From: an uncultured Bacteroidales bacterium
GTDB lineage: Bacteria > Bacteroidota > Bacteroidia > Bacteroidales > FEN-979
NCBI GenBank assembly: GCA_903837605.1
Contig: CAILVF010000064.1
Span: 1 to 32,056 of the forward strand
Direction of reading: 5' to 3'
DNA length: 32,056 bases
Of the stretch, positions 7,990 to 16,238 are shown in pieces (positions within the stretch are counted from its first letter, which is position 1; every line of letters begins with the position of its first letter). Below the pieces are notes generated by a model that ran no database searches, was not told the DNA's origin, and worked only from the letters and a program-made list of their open reading frames with translations. The position numbers and the translations under genes are program-made.

Positions 7990-9462
7990 ATGCAACGGAA
8001 ATTCCTGACAAACCTTAGTTTGCTGCTATTTCTTAATCTGCTTATCAAGCCTTTCTGGGTATTTGGCATTGACAGGACAGTGCAAAACCTTGTGGGAGTA
8101 GAGGCTTTCGGGTTCTACTTTGTCGTATTCAATTTTTCATTTCTTTTCAACATTCTGCTTGACCTGGGTATAACCAATTTCAATAACAGGAATATAGCCC
8201 AGAATCATCATTTGCTGAGCAAGCACTTTTCAGGCATATTGCTGATGAAACTGCTGCTTGCGTTCCTTTACCTGGGGGTCACTTTTTTCGTCGCCATCTG
8301 GAAATACAATCCCGATCAGCTTAAGCTCCTCGGCGTACTCGCATTTAACCAGTTCCTGATTTCATTTATCCTTTACCTCAGGTCAAATATTTCGGGCTTG
8401 TTGATGTTCAAGACCGACAGTTTCCTTTCGGTACTCGACCGCATGCTGATGATACTTTTCTGCGGTGTGCTGTTATGGGGGCATGTCACCTCAACCCCTT
8501 TCAGGATTGAATGGTTTGTTTATTCCCAAACCGCTGCCTATATTTTTACAGCCCTTACAGCCCTGATGATAGTCGTTAAAAAAGCCAGGTTTAAAAGGCT
8601 TAACTGGAACTGGCCGTTTTTCCTGATGATCATGAAGCAAAGCGCTCCTTTTGCTTTGCTTGTGCTTTTCATGACCTTTTATAACAGGCTTGACCCGGTT
8701 ATGCTTGGATTACTACTTGATAAGGCAAAAGGAAATGAACAGGCCGGTATTTATGCATCAGGCTTCCGCATTTTCGACGCAGTGAATATGATCGCCTATC
8801 TTTTCTCGGTATTGCTGATCCCTGTCTTTTCTAAGATGATCAAGCATAAGGAGAGCATTGAGCATATGGTGAAGCTGTCATTTACAATGATCATCACACC
8901 GGCCATCCTGATTGCCCTGGGTTCGTTTTTTTACAGCAATGAATTGATGGCCTTATTGTACAATGCCCATCTTCACGACTCGGCCCATGTATTCCAGATC
9001 CTGATGGGCGGATTTATCGCGGTTTCAACAACCTATATTTTCGGTACACTGCTCACTGCCAACGGCAACCTCAAGGAGCTAAACATAATTGCCTGCTGCG
9101 GACTGCTGATCAGTTTTTCCTGCAACTTTTTCCTGATCCCTAAATTTCTTGCCATCGGCTCGGCATATGCAAGTCTTATCACCCAGTTCACCACAGCTTT
9201 CGTCCAGGTAATCGTTGCCGTTAAGGTTTTTAAAATGAGACCTAACTATCGCTACCTTCTCACATTGGTTTTATATATTGTCGGCGTTATCCTGATAAAT
9301 GTCATTTCACGGATGTACCCGGTGCATCTCTCTTTCATCCCCGGCCATCTTAGCTGGATAGGAGGTTTCCTGCTGATGGTGGTTGCCTCCGTCCTCCTGT
9401 CAGTCCTGTTAAAACTGTGGAGTGTAGGGTCCCTGCTCAGGATTCTCCGGAGTGAGCGTTGA
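7990..9462 (+). CDS. Oligosaccharide flippase, Wzx/MurJ-like (MATE superfamily)
   Basis: Expected to flip lipid-linked oligosaccharide units across the inner membrane for a Wzy-dependent surface polysaccharide. The 490 residues carry about 12-14 membrane segments, the normal architecture. The N-terminal helix LSLLLFLNLLIKPFWVFGID is followed by RTVQNLVGVEAFGFYFVVFN, a pattern typical of Bacteroidota flippases. FYNRLDPVMLGLL at about residues 227-239 is the usual mid-protein helix with conserved Asp. The ATG at 7990 is 90 nt from the divergent glycosyltransferase start. It is followed by two Wzz-like genes and a Wzy-like gene on the same strand, which supports the role. Individual substrate specificity cannot be read from the sequence. 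Confidence 0.9.
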   Translation: MQRKFLTNLSLLLFLNLLIKPFWVFGIDRTVQNLVGVEAFGFYFVVFNFSFLFNILLDLGITNFNNRNIAQNHHLLSKHFSGILLMKLLLAFLYLGVTFFVAIWKYNPDQLKLLGVLAFNQFLISFILYLRSNISGLLMFKTDSFLSVLDRMLMILFCGVLLWGHVTSTPFRIEWFVYSQTAAYIFTALTALMIVVKKARFKRLNWNWPFFLMIMKQSAPFALLVLFMTFYNRLDPVMLGLLLDKAKGNEQAGIYASGFRIFDAVNMIAYLFSVLLIPVFSKMIKHKESIEHMVKLSFTMIITPAILIALGSFFYSNELMALLYNAHLHDSAHVFQILMGGFIAVSTTYIFGTLLTANGNLKELNIIACCGLLISFSCNFFLIPKFLAIGSAYASLITQFTTAFVQVIVAVKVFKMRPNYRYLLTLVLYIVGVILINVISRMYPVHLSFIPGHLSWIGGFLLMVVASVLLSVLLKLWSVGSLLRILRSER

Positions 9463-9486
9463 TATTGACCCTCTTGTCTTCCGCCT

Positions 9487-9517
9487 ATTGTTCTATTGTT
9501 AAATTTCCCTACCTTTG
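9487..9517 (+). promoter_or_regulatory. Bacteroidota-type promoter upstream of the first Wzz-like gene
   Basis: ATTG at 9487-9490 and TACCTTTG at 9510-9517 are separated by 19 nt, the spacing expected for the -33 / -7 pair of Bacteroidota (TTTG and TAnnTTTG). Transcription would begin near 9522, leaving about 20 nt before the ATG at 9542. This shows that a TTG start at 9515, which would extend the protein, lies inside the promoter and is not used. It also lets the chain-length genes be expressed apart from the flippase. Confidence 0.6.
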
Positions 9518-9541
9518 AAACAAATTTCATCCCCCATCCCT

Positions 9542-10588
9542 ATGGACGGTAACGAAAAAAAGACGGAAGAATTTAATTCCTCCAACCTGGTGATCTTTCT
9601 CTATAAGTGGAGAAAGCCACTGTTCATTGTTATGCTTTGCGCGTTGTTTGGTTCCTGGTTCTTTTCATTGCCATGGTTTATCACACCCAAATACAAATCC
9701 ACTGTAATTATGTTCCCTGCCAGCACAAGCTCTATCTCAAAAGCGCTTCTGAGTGCTCAGTATTCCAAAGGGCAGGATCTTGTGGAAATAGGCGAGCAGG
9801 AACAGGCTGAACAGCTTCTCCAGATCCTCAATTCGAGCCGCATCCGTGAACGCATTATCAATAAATTCCACCTGATGGATCATTATGGGATTGACACATC
9901 CTCCCATTACAAGTATTCAAAGCTTTATAAGGAATACGAAGATAACATCAGTTTTCGCCGTACCGAATTCATGGCGGTTCAGATCACTGTTTATGATGAA
10001 GATCCCCAGCTTGCCGCCGATATAGCAAACGGGATCTCATGCCTTCTCGATACAGTTAAAAATGAGATGCAAAGGCAGCGTTCGGTAAAAGGGCTTCATA
10101 TTGTTGAAACTGAATATAACGACCTGCAGAAAGAGTTGAGCAATATCGTTGATTCACTGGTCAGATTAGGGGAATTGGGTATCAACGATGTGGAATACCA
10201 GTCGGAAGTACTTAACCAGGAATTGGCGAAAAACATAACATCAGGAAACCGCTCTGCCCAGGCTGCAATTCAGAAAAAACTGGATGTCCTTGGAAAGTAT
10301 GGCGGTGTTTACATGTCACTGAAAAATGCACTTGAATTCAAGACTGAGCAGCTTACCGTTCTTCAGGCCAAATACAAGCAGGCCAAAGTAGATGCAGAGG
10401 AAAGCCTGCCGGTCAAGTTTGTAGTCAGCGACGCGTATAAGGCTGAAAAGAAATCATATCCCATCCGCTGGCTTATCATGCTGGTTTCAACCGTCTCTGC
10501 CTTGTTCCTCGCAGTGATTGTGATCATGGTCATGGAAAAGATAAACGCTTACAATACCCAGAAGAATTTCCAGCTGGGACAGTCATGA
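9542..10588 (+). CDS. Wzz-like polysaccharide chain-length determinant, first copy
   Basis: An inner-membrane protein likely to set polysaccharide chain length together with the polymerase. From the ATG at 9542 it has 348 residues. There is one membrane helix near the N-terminus (LFIVMLCALFGSWFFSLPWF), followed by the Wzz-type strand FITPKYKSTVIMFP. A long periplasmic part is rich in coiled-coil heptads (about residues 170-290), and a second helix at the C-terminus (IRWLIMLVSTVSALFLAVIV) is preceded by KKSYP, the counterpart of the Pro-rich membrane-proximal motif. No cytoplasmic BY-kinase domain is present. The following gene is a tandem paralogue after a 31-nt gap. The TTG alternative at 9515 is rejected because it sits in the promoter. 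Confidence 0.85.
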   Translation: MDGNEKKTEEFNSSNLVIFLYKWRKPLFIVMLCALFGSWFFSLPWFITPKYKSTVIMFPASTSSISKALLSAQYSKGQDLVEIGEQEQAEQLLQILNSSRIRERIINKFHLMDHYGIDTSSHYKYSKLYKEYEDNISFRRTEFMAVQITVYDEDPQLAADIANGISCLLDTVKNEMQRQRSVKGLHIVETEYNDLQKELSNIVDSLVRLGELGINDVEYQSEVLNQELAKNITSGNRSAQAAIQKKLDVLGKYGGVYMSLKNALEFKTEQLTVLQAKYKQAKVDAEESLPVKFVVSDAYKAEKKSYPIRWLIMLVSTVSALFLAVIVIMVMEKINAYNTQKNFQLGQS

Positions 10589-10619
10589 AAAAATCAGAAC
10601 TATAGAAAAATCTCAGTTT

Positions 10620-11570
10620 ATGGATAACTTCTTCAATAATGTCAAGCTGCTTGATCTCGTTATCAAATGGAAGTACCACCTTCTTGCCGTCATTGTTGCG
10701 GCAATACTGCTTTCGGTATTGTTCTCAAGCCCGATCTTCATTACACCATTGTACAAATCATATGCTGTAGTTTATCCTTCAAATATCTCCCCGTACTCAA
10801 CTGAAAATGAGACCGAGCAGATGATACAGATGCTGGGTTCAAGGGATATACGAGATAGTGTGATCCATAAATTCAATCTCGCCAAACACTGGCGTATCGA
10901 TTCCACATACGAATACTTCATGAGCACCATGGTGTTTTTCTGGGAACAAAGGGTGAAGATCGGTAAGACCCCGAACGAAGCCGTTGAGATTGAAGTATTG
11001 GATCCGGATCCCCAGGTTGCATGTGATATGGCTTCAGCCATTGTTAATTATTACAATATTAAAGTAAGGTCGCTGCATAAGGAAAAATTCGGCGAAGTTG
11101 TTGAAAACTACAATTTTATCATGTCGAAGAAGCAGCAATACATTGATTCACTTGGCAAAGAAGCTGTTGCGCTTGGAACAAAATATGGCATCCTGGAATA
11201 CGAAGGTCAAACCCGTGAAGTGATGCGTGCATATTTTCAGAATAAAGGCAGCAGCGAGGTTCAGAAATACAGGAAGAACCTTGAAGAGCATGGGGGTGAG
11301 ATCATGAAACTTGACGAAATGATACGCTCCGAATCGGGGACATTTGCCCAGTTAAAACTTGATGCCGACAGGGCTTTGATGGATTATAACAGGAAGTATA
11401 CACATGCAAACATACTCAGCAAGCCTTTCCCGGCCGATAAAAAATCTTTTCCCGTTCGCTGGCTTATCGTTGTGATGTCGACCCTCGCTGCCTTATTCCT
11501 TGCTGTCATCGTTGCCAGTATAATTGAAAACAGGAAGCAAACTTCCAGGAATGCAGCTCAGCAAGGATAA
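10620..11570 (+). CDS. Wzz-like polysaccharide chain-length determinant, second copy
   Basis: A 316-residue paralogue of the preceding gene with the same layout. The N-terminal helix (HLLAVIVAAILLSVLFSSPI) leads to FITPLYKSYAVVYP. A coiled-coil-rich periplasmic region follows, and the C-terminal helix (VRWLIVVMSTLAALFLAVIV) is preceded by KKSFP. The two proteins share the block (R)WLI--(V)(S/M)ST--ALFLAVIV almost identically while the periplasmic parts have diverged. Like the first copy it lacks a kinase domain. Its end overlaps the next gene by 20 nt, so it is coupled to the polymerase. It could form hetero-oligomers with the first copy; that is inference. Confidence 0.83.
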   Translation: MDNFFNNVKLLDLVIKWKYHLLAVIVAAILLSVLFSSPIFITPLYKSYAVVYPSNISPYSTENETEQMIQMLGSRDIRDSVIHKFNLAKHWRIDSTYEYFMSTMVFFWEQRVKIGKTPNEAVEIEVLDPDPQVACDMASAIVNYYNIKVRSLHKEKFGEVVENYNFIMSKKQQYIDSLGKEAVALGTKYGILEYEGQTREVMRAYFQNKGSSEVQKYRKNLEEHGGEIMKLDEMIRSESGTFAQLKLDADRALMDYNRKYTHANILSKPFPADKKSFPVRWLIVVMSTLAALFLAVIVASIIENRKQTSRNAAQQG

Positions 11571-13026
11571 AATAGAAGAAGTAAAAAGCTACCTGACAGG
11601 GGAGAATGCCAGGTATACCTTGTTTTACGCAATCAGCGGCCTGTTCATTTTGCTGAATGCCTACATGGTATACCGCAATTTCTATTTTACCCTGCTTTTG
11701 CCGTTGGGCCTTGTCATCCTTTACATTTTCTTTTACCGTGTTGATTATGTTTTATTGCTGATAACATTTTGCACGCCCCTCGCTGTCAATCTTACTCAAT
11801 TTGAATTCAATGTGGGAATATCGTTGCCCACCGAGCCCCTGATGATGGGGGTGCTGCTGTTGTTTATTTTAAAGTTGTTTTACGAAAATAATTTCGATCC
11901 CAGGGTCTGGAAACATCCCATGACCATGATCATAGGCTTCCAGTTTCTCTGGATACTGATAACCAGCATAACAAGCCAATACCCTCTTGTTTCTTTTAAA
12001 TTCATGCTGGCCAGGCTGTGGTTCGTCATCCCCTTTTACATTTTTGCCATTCACTTGTTCAGGAAAAGGCAAAATATCAGGCTGTTTGTATGGCTTTATG
12101 CAATTCCCCTTGTCATTGTGATCATTTATACCACATACCAGCATTCCCTCTGGGCATTCGAGGAGAATGCAGGCCATTGGGTAATGACTCCCTTCTATAA
12201 CGACCACACTGCCTACGGTGCCATTCTTGCACTTTTCGTACCCGTGTTTGTCGGCATAACCTTTACAAAATCATATTCACGCATCGTCAGGTTCTTCGCC
12301 ATCATTGTATTATTGTTTCTTCTGATGGCCCTTTACCTCTCATACTGCCGGGCAGCATGGATCAGCCTTGTAATAGCACTGATGTTCTATCTCATCATAC
12401 TCTTCAGGATCAAGTTCAAATACATAGTGTTTACTCTTCTTTTGGGCGGACTGATCTTCTATGTTTTTCAATTCGAGATCCTCGACTCACTGTCAAAGAA
12501 CAAGCAGGGCACATCCGGAAATTTCATGGAACATGTGCAGTCGATGTCAAATATCAGCACGGATGCAAGTAACCTGGAACGATTAAACCGCTGGTCCTCG
12601 GCCCTCAGGATGTTCAGGGAAAGGCCCGTATTCGGATTCGGGCCAGGGACCTATCAATTTGAATATGCTCCCTACCAGAGTTCTGAAGAGAAGACGCTGA
12701 TCAGCACCAACGCCGGCGACCGCGGTAATGCGCACAGTGAATATATCGGTCCCCTTGCCGAAGAGGGGCTGCCGGGAACTCTTATTGTTATCACCCTGTT
12801 TCTCTATTCCATAGTTGTTGCGATGCGGGTTTACAGGAGAACAGCCGACAAGGAAATACGAATGTTGACCCTGGCCATCATGCTGGGATTGATCACTTAT
12901 TATTTCCACGGGCTGATGAACAATTTCCTGGATTCCGACAAAGCTTCGGTACCGGTATGGGGCTTCATTGCGATACTGGTTGCCTTTGACCTGTATTACG
13001 TCCCGGGGAAGAAATTACAAGAATAA
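11551..13026 (+). CDS. O-antigen ligase / Wzy-like polymerase
   Basis: A polytopic inner-membrane glycan polymerase or ligase of 491 residues with about ten to twelve helices. The large periplasmic loop near the C-terminus carries RERPVFGFGPGTYQFEY and NAHSEYIGPLAEEGLPG, the conserved arginine/glycine and H-S-E-Y motifs of the Wzy_C/O-antigen ligase family. The start is the ATG at 11551; a TTG at 11524 would lengthen the overlap to 47 nt and has no support. The real overlap with the second Wzz-like gene is 20 nt. With the flippase and chain-length proteins it completes a Wzx/Wzy/Wzz set, so polymerase is somewhat more likely than ligase. It ends 12 nt from the convergent lpxD-like gene. Confidence 0.85.
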   Translation: MQLSKDKIEEVKSYLTGENARYTLFYAISGLFILLNAYMVYRNFYFTLLLPLGLVILYIFFYRVDYVLLLITFCTPLAVNLTQFEFNVGISLPTEPLMMGVLLLFILKLFYENNFDPRVWKHPMTMIIGFQFLWILITSITSQYPLVSFKFMLARLWFVIPFYIFAIHLFRKRQNIRLFVWLYAIPLVIVIIYTTYQHSLWAFEENAGHWVMTPFYNDHTAYGAILALFVPVFVGITFTKSYSRIVRFFAIIVLLFLLMALYLSYCRAAWISLVIALMFYLIILFRIKFKYIVFTLLLGGLIFYVFQFEILDSLSKNKQGTSGNFMEHVQSMSNISTDASNLERLNRWSSALRMFRERPVFGFGPGTYQFEYAPYQSSEEKTLISTNAGDRGNAHSEYIGPLAEEGLPGTLIVITLFLYSIVVAMRVYRRTADKEIRMLTLAIMLGLITYYFHGLMNNFLDSDKASVPVWGFIAILVAFDLYYVPGKKLQE

Positions 13027-13038
13027 ATCAGGGAGTTT

Positions 13039-13968
13039 TTACCTGAGTTTCCTCAGGAGATCGGGCAGCATTTTTACAGCGGCAATTTCTTTCCATTTTT
13101 TACGCGGATCGTCGGCCGGAACGCCCCAGTATGTTTTTCCGCCATCAAGCGATTTGTCGACCCCCGACATAGCCAGCACAACGGCTTTCTTTCCTATTAC
13201 GAGGTCTTTATTAACCGAGACCCTGGCCCAGAGGATGACGTCATCTTCAATCCGGGACACTCCTGCAATGGCACAATGTGCGCCGATCAGGCAGTGGCGG
13301 CCTACAAAGGTATCGTGGCCGATCTGGACATGGTTGTCGATCTTGGTGCCGAAAGAAATCACAGTATCACCTGAAACGCCTTTGTCAATCGATGTAAGGG
13401 CACCAATCTCCACTTTGTCTTCGATCACAACTTTGCCGCAGGATTCGAGTTTCTTCCAGCCTTCAGGCCGGCGCTGGAAATAATAAGCATCTGCTCCCAA
13501 AACGGCGCCGGAATGGATGATGGCATCATCGCCTATCTCGGTATAGTCGTAAATGCTGGCATTCGCATGGATGATGCAGTTCCTGCCTATCTTAACATGG
13601 TTCCCAATGAAGGCGCCGGGCTGGATCACGCTTCCTTCGCCTATTAATGCCGACGGGCTGATCATGCCGGAAGCTTTTTCGAAAGGGCGGAAACGGGTTG
13701 CCAGCGAAACATAAGCATCGAAAGGCTTTTCGTGGATCAGGAGGACTTTGCCTTCAGGGCATTCCACTTCTTTATTGATAAGAACCGTGGTGGCTGCCGA
13801 ATTCAACGCCTTGCTGTAATACTTCGGATGGTCAACGAAAGTGAGGTCACCTGCTTCGACCATATGGATCTCATTGATGCCGCTGACGATAAATGAAGGG
13901 TCGCCTATCATGCGGGCGCCGGTCATTTCAGCGACCTGGGAAAGTGTTAATGGCTGGGGGAATTTCAT
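13039..13968 (-). CDS. Second LpxD-like N-acyltransferase (left-handed beta helix)
   Basis: A 309-residue acyltransferase homologous to LpxD, which adds a 3-hydroxyacyl chain to UDP-3-O-acylglucosamine in lipid A synthesis. The N-terminal uridine-binding-like domain ends near residue 100. Hexapeptide repeats follow (IGEGSVIQPGAFIGNHVKIG and later). The segment HVQIGHDTFVGRHCLIGAHC contains the presumed catalytic His. It is shorter than the other copy at 17647-18681 and differs in the C-terminal part (WGVPADDPRKKW). It could acylate a different sugar or use a different acyl chain. It is separated from efp by a 192-nt repeat-bearing gap, so co-transcription with the lipid A genes is uncertain. 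Confidence 0.85.
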   Translation of the reverse strand: MKFPQPLTLSQVAEMTGARMIGDPSFIVSGINEIHMVEAGDLTFVDHPKYYSKALNSAATTVLINKEVECPEGKVLLIHEKPFDAYVSLATRFRPFEKASGMISPSALIGEGSVIQPGAFIGNHVKIGRNCIIHANASIYDYTEIGDDAIIHSGAVLGADAYYFQRRPEGWKKLESCGKVVIEDKVEIGALTSIDKGVSGDTVISFGTKIDNHVQIGHDTFVGRHCLIGAHCAIAGVSRIEDDVILWARVSVNKDLVIGKKAVVLAMSGVDKSLDGGKTYWGVPADDPRKKWKEIAAVKMLPDLLRKLR

Positions 13969-14160
13969 ATTCTTGGCTTATTTCGTCTTGCTTATGCTCG
14001 CATCCTCGCAACGCTGCTGCGCCTTCTTCGTCGCTCACACCGGCATTCACTAAATCATAATCATTTCAGCAGTTCGCTTCTTGAAGCCAAGGCAGCTTGT
14101 GCGAGATGCTTCGCTTAAAACACCCAAGGCAGCTTGCGCGAAATGCCTCGCTTTCGCTGT
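13969..14160. repeat. Intergenic region with two 30-bp direct repeats
   Basis: The efp / lpxD-like gap contains a direct repeat: 14087-14116 and 14124-14153, 30 bp each with three differences, all transitions, at a 37-bp period. The left half (about 13990-14045) is rich in GCTCGCATCCTCGCAACG-like sequence with small complementary pieces (CGCA/TGCG). No ORF with coding character was found. It resembles a decayed intergenic repeat element rather than a gene; an RNA role cannot be excluded. Confidence 0.8.
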
Positions 14161-14727
14161 TTAACCTTTCACCCGTTCGGCGTATTCACCTATCCTGGTA
14201 TCAACCTTGATCACCTCGTCGTTTTCGATGAAAAGAGGCACGCGCACCTTGGCGCCTGTTTCAACTGTAGCATCCTTTAAGGTGTTAGTTGCGGTGTTTC
14301 CGCGCAGTCCGGGTTCTGTGTAGATGATCTTCAGGATCACGAACGGCGGAAGTTCGCATGAAAGAGGGGTCTCGGTATCGGCATGGAATACGATCTCAAC
14401 TTCCTGTCCTTCTTTCAGGTACTGAGGGGCGTTGATAAGCTCTTCGTTGATAAAGGTCTGCTCGTATGTCTCGGTATGCATGAAATGGTATCCCGAATGA
14501 TCCTTGAAGAGATACTGGTATTTACGGCGTTCAACACGTGCAATGTCAATCTTAACCCCTGAATCGAAGGTGTTTGAAATAACGCGCCCATTCTTCAGGC
14601 TCTTGAGTTTTGTACGAATAAATGCCGGGCCCTTGCCGGGTTTCACATGCTGAAATTCAACAATGGTATAAAGATCGTTGTTATAATCGATGACCAGGCC
14701 GTTCCTGATATCTGCAGTTGTTGCCAT
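14161..14727 (-). CDS. efp: Translation elongation factor P
   Basis: Binds the ribosome between the P and E sites and relieves stalling at proline stretches. The 188 residues are the standard length. The N-terminal KOW-like domain carries [10 protein letters not shown] with Lys32 at the tip position modified in many bacteria. The middle OB domain begins near [21 protein letters not shown], and the C-terminal domain ends in [21 protein letters not shown], the classic signature. A perfect TACCTTTG -7 element at 14765-14772 gives it its own promoter, 72 nt after the ABC ATPase gene. No modification enzyme gene is seen in the window. Confidence 0.98.
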   Translation of the reverse strand: MATTADIRNGLVIDYNNDLYTIVEFQHVKPGKGPAFIRTKLKSLKNGRVISNTFDSGVKIDIARVERRKYQYLFKDHSGYHFMHTETYEQTFINEELINAPQYLKEGQEVEIVFHADTETPLSCELPPFVILKIIYTEPGLRGNTATNTLKDATVETGAKVRVPLFIENDEVIKVDTRIGEYAERVKG

Positions 14728-14764
14728 AAATTGTAATGAGTTGATTGATCATTAAAAAGGGCTG

Positions 14765-14772
14765 CAAAGGTA
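14765..14772 (-). promoter_or_regulatory. Candidate -7 element (TACCTTTG) for efp
   Basis: Read on the minus strand the sequence is TACCTTTG, a perfect match to TAnnTTTG. It is in the 72-nt gap between the ABC ATPase gene and efp, leaving a leader of roughly 30-35 nt. No good -33 TTTG is present at 19-20 nt, so only the -7 half is supported. Confidence 0.5.
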
Positions 14773-14799
14773 GCAATATTTTTCGAGATTGCGAGCTAA

Positions 14800-15423
14800 C
14801 TATGACTTATAATCTTCTATCTGCAGCGATTTTACCGCGAACGCCGATTCCTGCGCCTGCTGGTTTGAACAAATGACCAGGGTGCGGCTGCCGGCATATT
14901 CGCCCACCAGCTGCAAATACCATTCCATCCCTGCTTTATCGAGGTTCATTACAGGCTCGTCAAACAGGAGCAGGGGCACATCGCTGAACATCGCCAGGGC
15001 CAGTTTCACCCTTTGTTTCATTCCCGAGGAATACTGCCGTATAACCTTTGACTTTCTTACTTTCAGGTCGAGGATATCCCTGACATTCCCGGCATCCATT
15101 CCCGGTAAATAGGGCTTGAATGAAAAGTGAAAATCGATCATCTCGTCAAGGGTGAAATCCTCTATGATCTCAAGGTAAGGTGCAACCATGGCAAGCTGAC
15201 GGAAAACCAGGTTGTCAGGGATCTCTTTGCCGCCGAATTCATACCTGATTTTTCCCAAAGAGGGATGTATATTACCGGCTATGACCTGGAGAAGAGTTGA
15301 TTTGCCCGAGCCGTTGCGGCCGAGAATGGCGCAGGTTTCACCTGAATGAAGGTCCAGGGAAATATTACGGAATATCCACTCCGTATTGAACTTTTTCCCA
15401 ATGCCATCCAGATAAATATTCAT
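14800..15423 (-). CDS. ABC transporter ATP-binding protein without visible permease
   Basis: A 207-residue ATPase subunit of an ABC transporter. The Walker A motif is GRNGSGKST (about residues 35-43), the Q-loop is near LAMVAPYLE, the signature is YSSGMKQRVKLA (about 135-146) and the Walker B is LLLFDEPVMNLD (about 156-167). The switch His is replaced or shifted: the segment after Walker B reads RTLVICSNQQAQES, with Asn/Gln where His is usual. It is 14 nt after lpxA and clearly belongs to the lipid A operon, but no membrane subunit is in the window. It could serve an unlinked permease, or a non-transport role. Cytoplasmic, at the membrane face. Confidence 0.9.
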   Translation of the reverse strand: MNIYLDGIGKKFNTEWIFRNISLDLHSGETCAILGRNGSGKSTLLQVIAGNIHPSLGKIRYEFGGKEIPDNLVFRQLAMVAPYLEIIEDFTLDEMIDFHFSFKPYLPGMDAGNVRDILDLKVRKSKVIRQYSSGMKQRVKLALAMFSDVPLLLFDEPVMNLDKAGMEWYLQLVGEYAGSRTLVICSNQQAQESAFAVKSLQIEDYKS

Positions 15424-15437
15424 GAAAAGATCCCCGC

Positions 15438-16232
15438 TCAGTCTGAAGATTTGCGTTTTGTCAGGCCTTTCATAATACCCCTCGAGGAATTTGCGATGAA
15501 CGAAAGGATCTCATCCCGCTCAGGAGTGGCGGGCATCTCGGTCTCGATCATCCGCACGGCCTTTGAAACATTGTATCCCCTTACGAAGATGATGCGGTAG
15601 ATATCCTGGATATAATTGATCATTTCGGAACTGAAACCCCGGCGGCGAAGTCCGATAGAATTAACCCCCACATACGACAGGGGTTCCCTTGCAGCCTTGG
15701 TATATGGAGGAACATCCTTGCTTACACCGGAACCTCCCCCGATAAAGGCATGGGCCCCGATATGTACGAACTGGTGAACGGCTACAACACCTCCGAGTAT
15801 AGCCCAGTCGTCAAGATAGATGTGGCCGGCAAGCGCGGAATAACCGCCCATGATCACATTATTGCCAACCACGCAGTCATGGGCGATATGGACGTAGCCC
15901 ATCAGCAGGCAGTTGTCGCCGATAACAGTTTCGTAACTGGCTTTCGTGCCCCGGTTTATCGTGACATATTCGCGGATGGTGGTATTGTTGCCGATCCTGA
16001 CTATGGTATCCTCTCCTCCGAATTTCAAATCCTGGGGAATAGCCGAGATCACCGCACCGGGAAAGATCTTGCAGTTCTTGCCTATCCTGGCGCCTTCCAT
16101 AATGGTCACATTGGGACCTATCCAGGTGCCTTCTTCAATGATCACATTCTTATCAATGGTCACAAACGGCTCGATCACCACGTTTGGGGCAATCTTTGCC
16201 TGGGGGTTTACATATGCAAGAGGTTGATTCAT
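15438..16232 (-). CDS. lpxA: UDP-N-acetylglucosamine O-acyltransferase
   Basis: First step of lipid A synthesis: transfers a 3-hydroxyacyl chain from ACP to the 3-OH of UDP-GlcNAc in the cytoplasm. The 264 residues are the usual length. Left-handed beta-helix hexapeptides begin at PLAYVNPQAKIAPNVVIEPF. The catalytic His lies in MGYVHIAHDCVVGNNVIMGG (about residue 125). The C-terminal helical domain shows NSIGLRRRGFSSEMINYIQDIYRI, a family hallmark. It starts 6 nt after lpxC-fabZ and ends 14 nt before the ABC ATPase, within one operon. Confidence 0.97.
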   Translation of the reverse strand: MNQPLAYVNPQAKIAPNVVIEPFVTIDKNVIIEEGTWIGPNVTIMEGARIGKNCKIFPGAVISAIPQDLKFGGEDTIVRIGNNTTIREYVTINRGTKASYETVIGDNCLLMGYVHIAHDCVVGNNVIMGGYSALAGHIYLDDWAILGGVVAVHQFVHIGAHAFIGGGSGVSKDVPPYTKAAREPLSYVGVNSIGLRRRGFSSEMINYIQDIYRIIFVRGYNVSKAVRMIETEMPATPERDEILSFIANSSRGIMKGLTKRKSSD

Positions 16233-16238
16233 AGGATT

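Noticed and set aside
7900..7995. N-terminal extension of the glycosyltransferase to 7995
   Set aside because: The extra 32 residues do not resemble the family, would overlap the divergent flippase gene and cover a likely promoter; MNIAVNTRLL is the typical start.
9515..9541. TTG start for the first Wzz-like gene
   Set aside because: The TTG is the end of the TACCTTTG promoter element; the ATG at 9542 fits the leader.
13042..13057. Hairpin with GAAA loop (minus strand) at the 3' end of the second lpxD-like gene as a terminator
   Set aside because: The 6-bp stem is not followed by a T-run on either strand; it may be chance in coding sequence.
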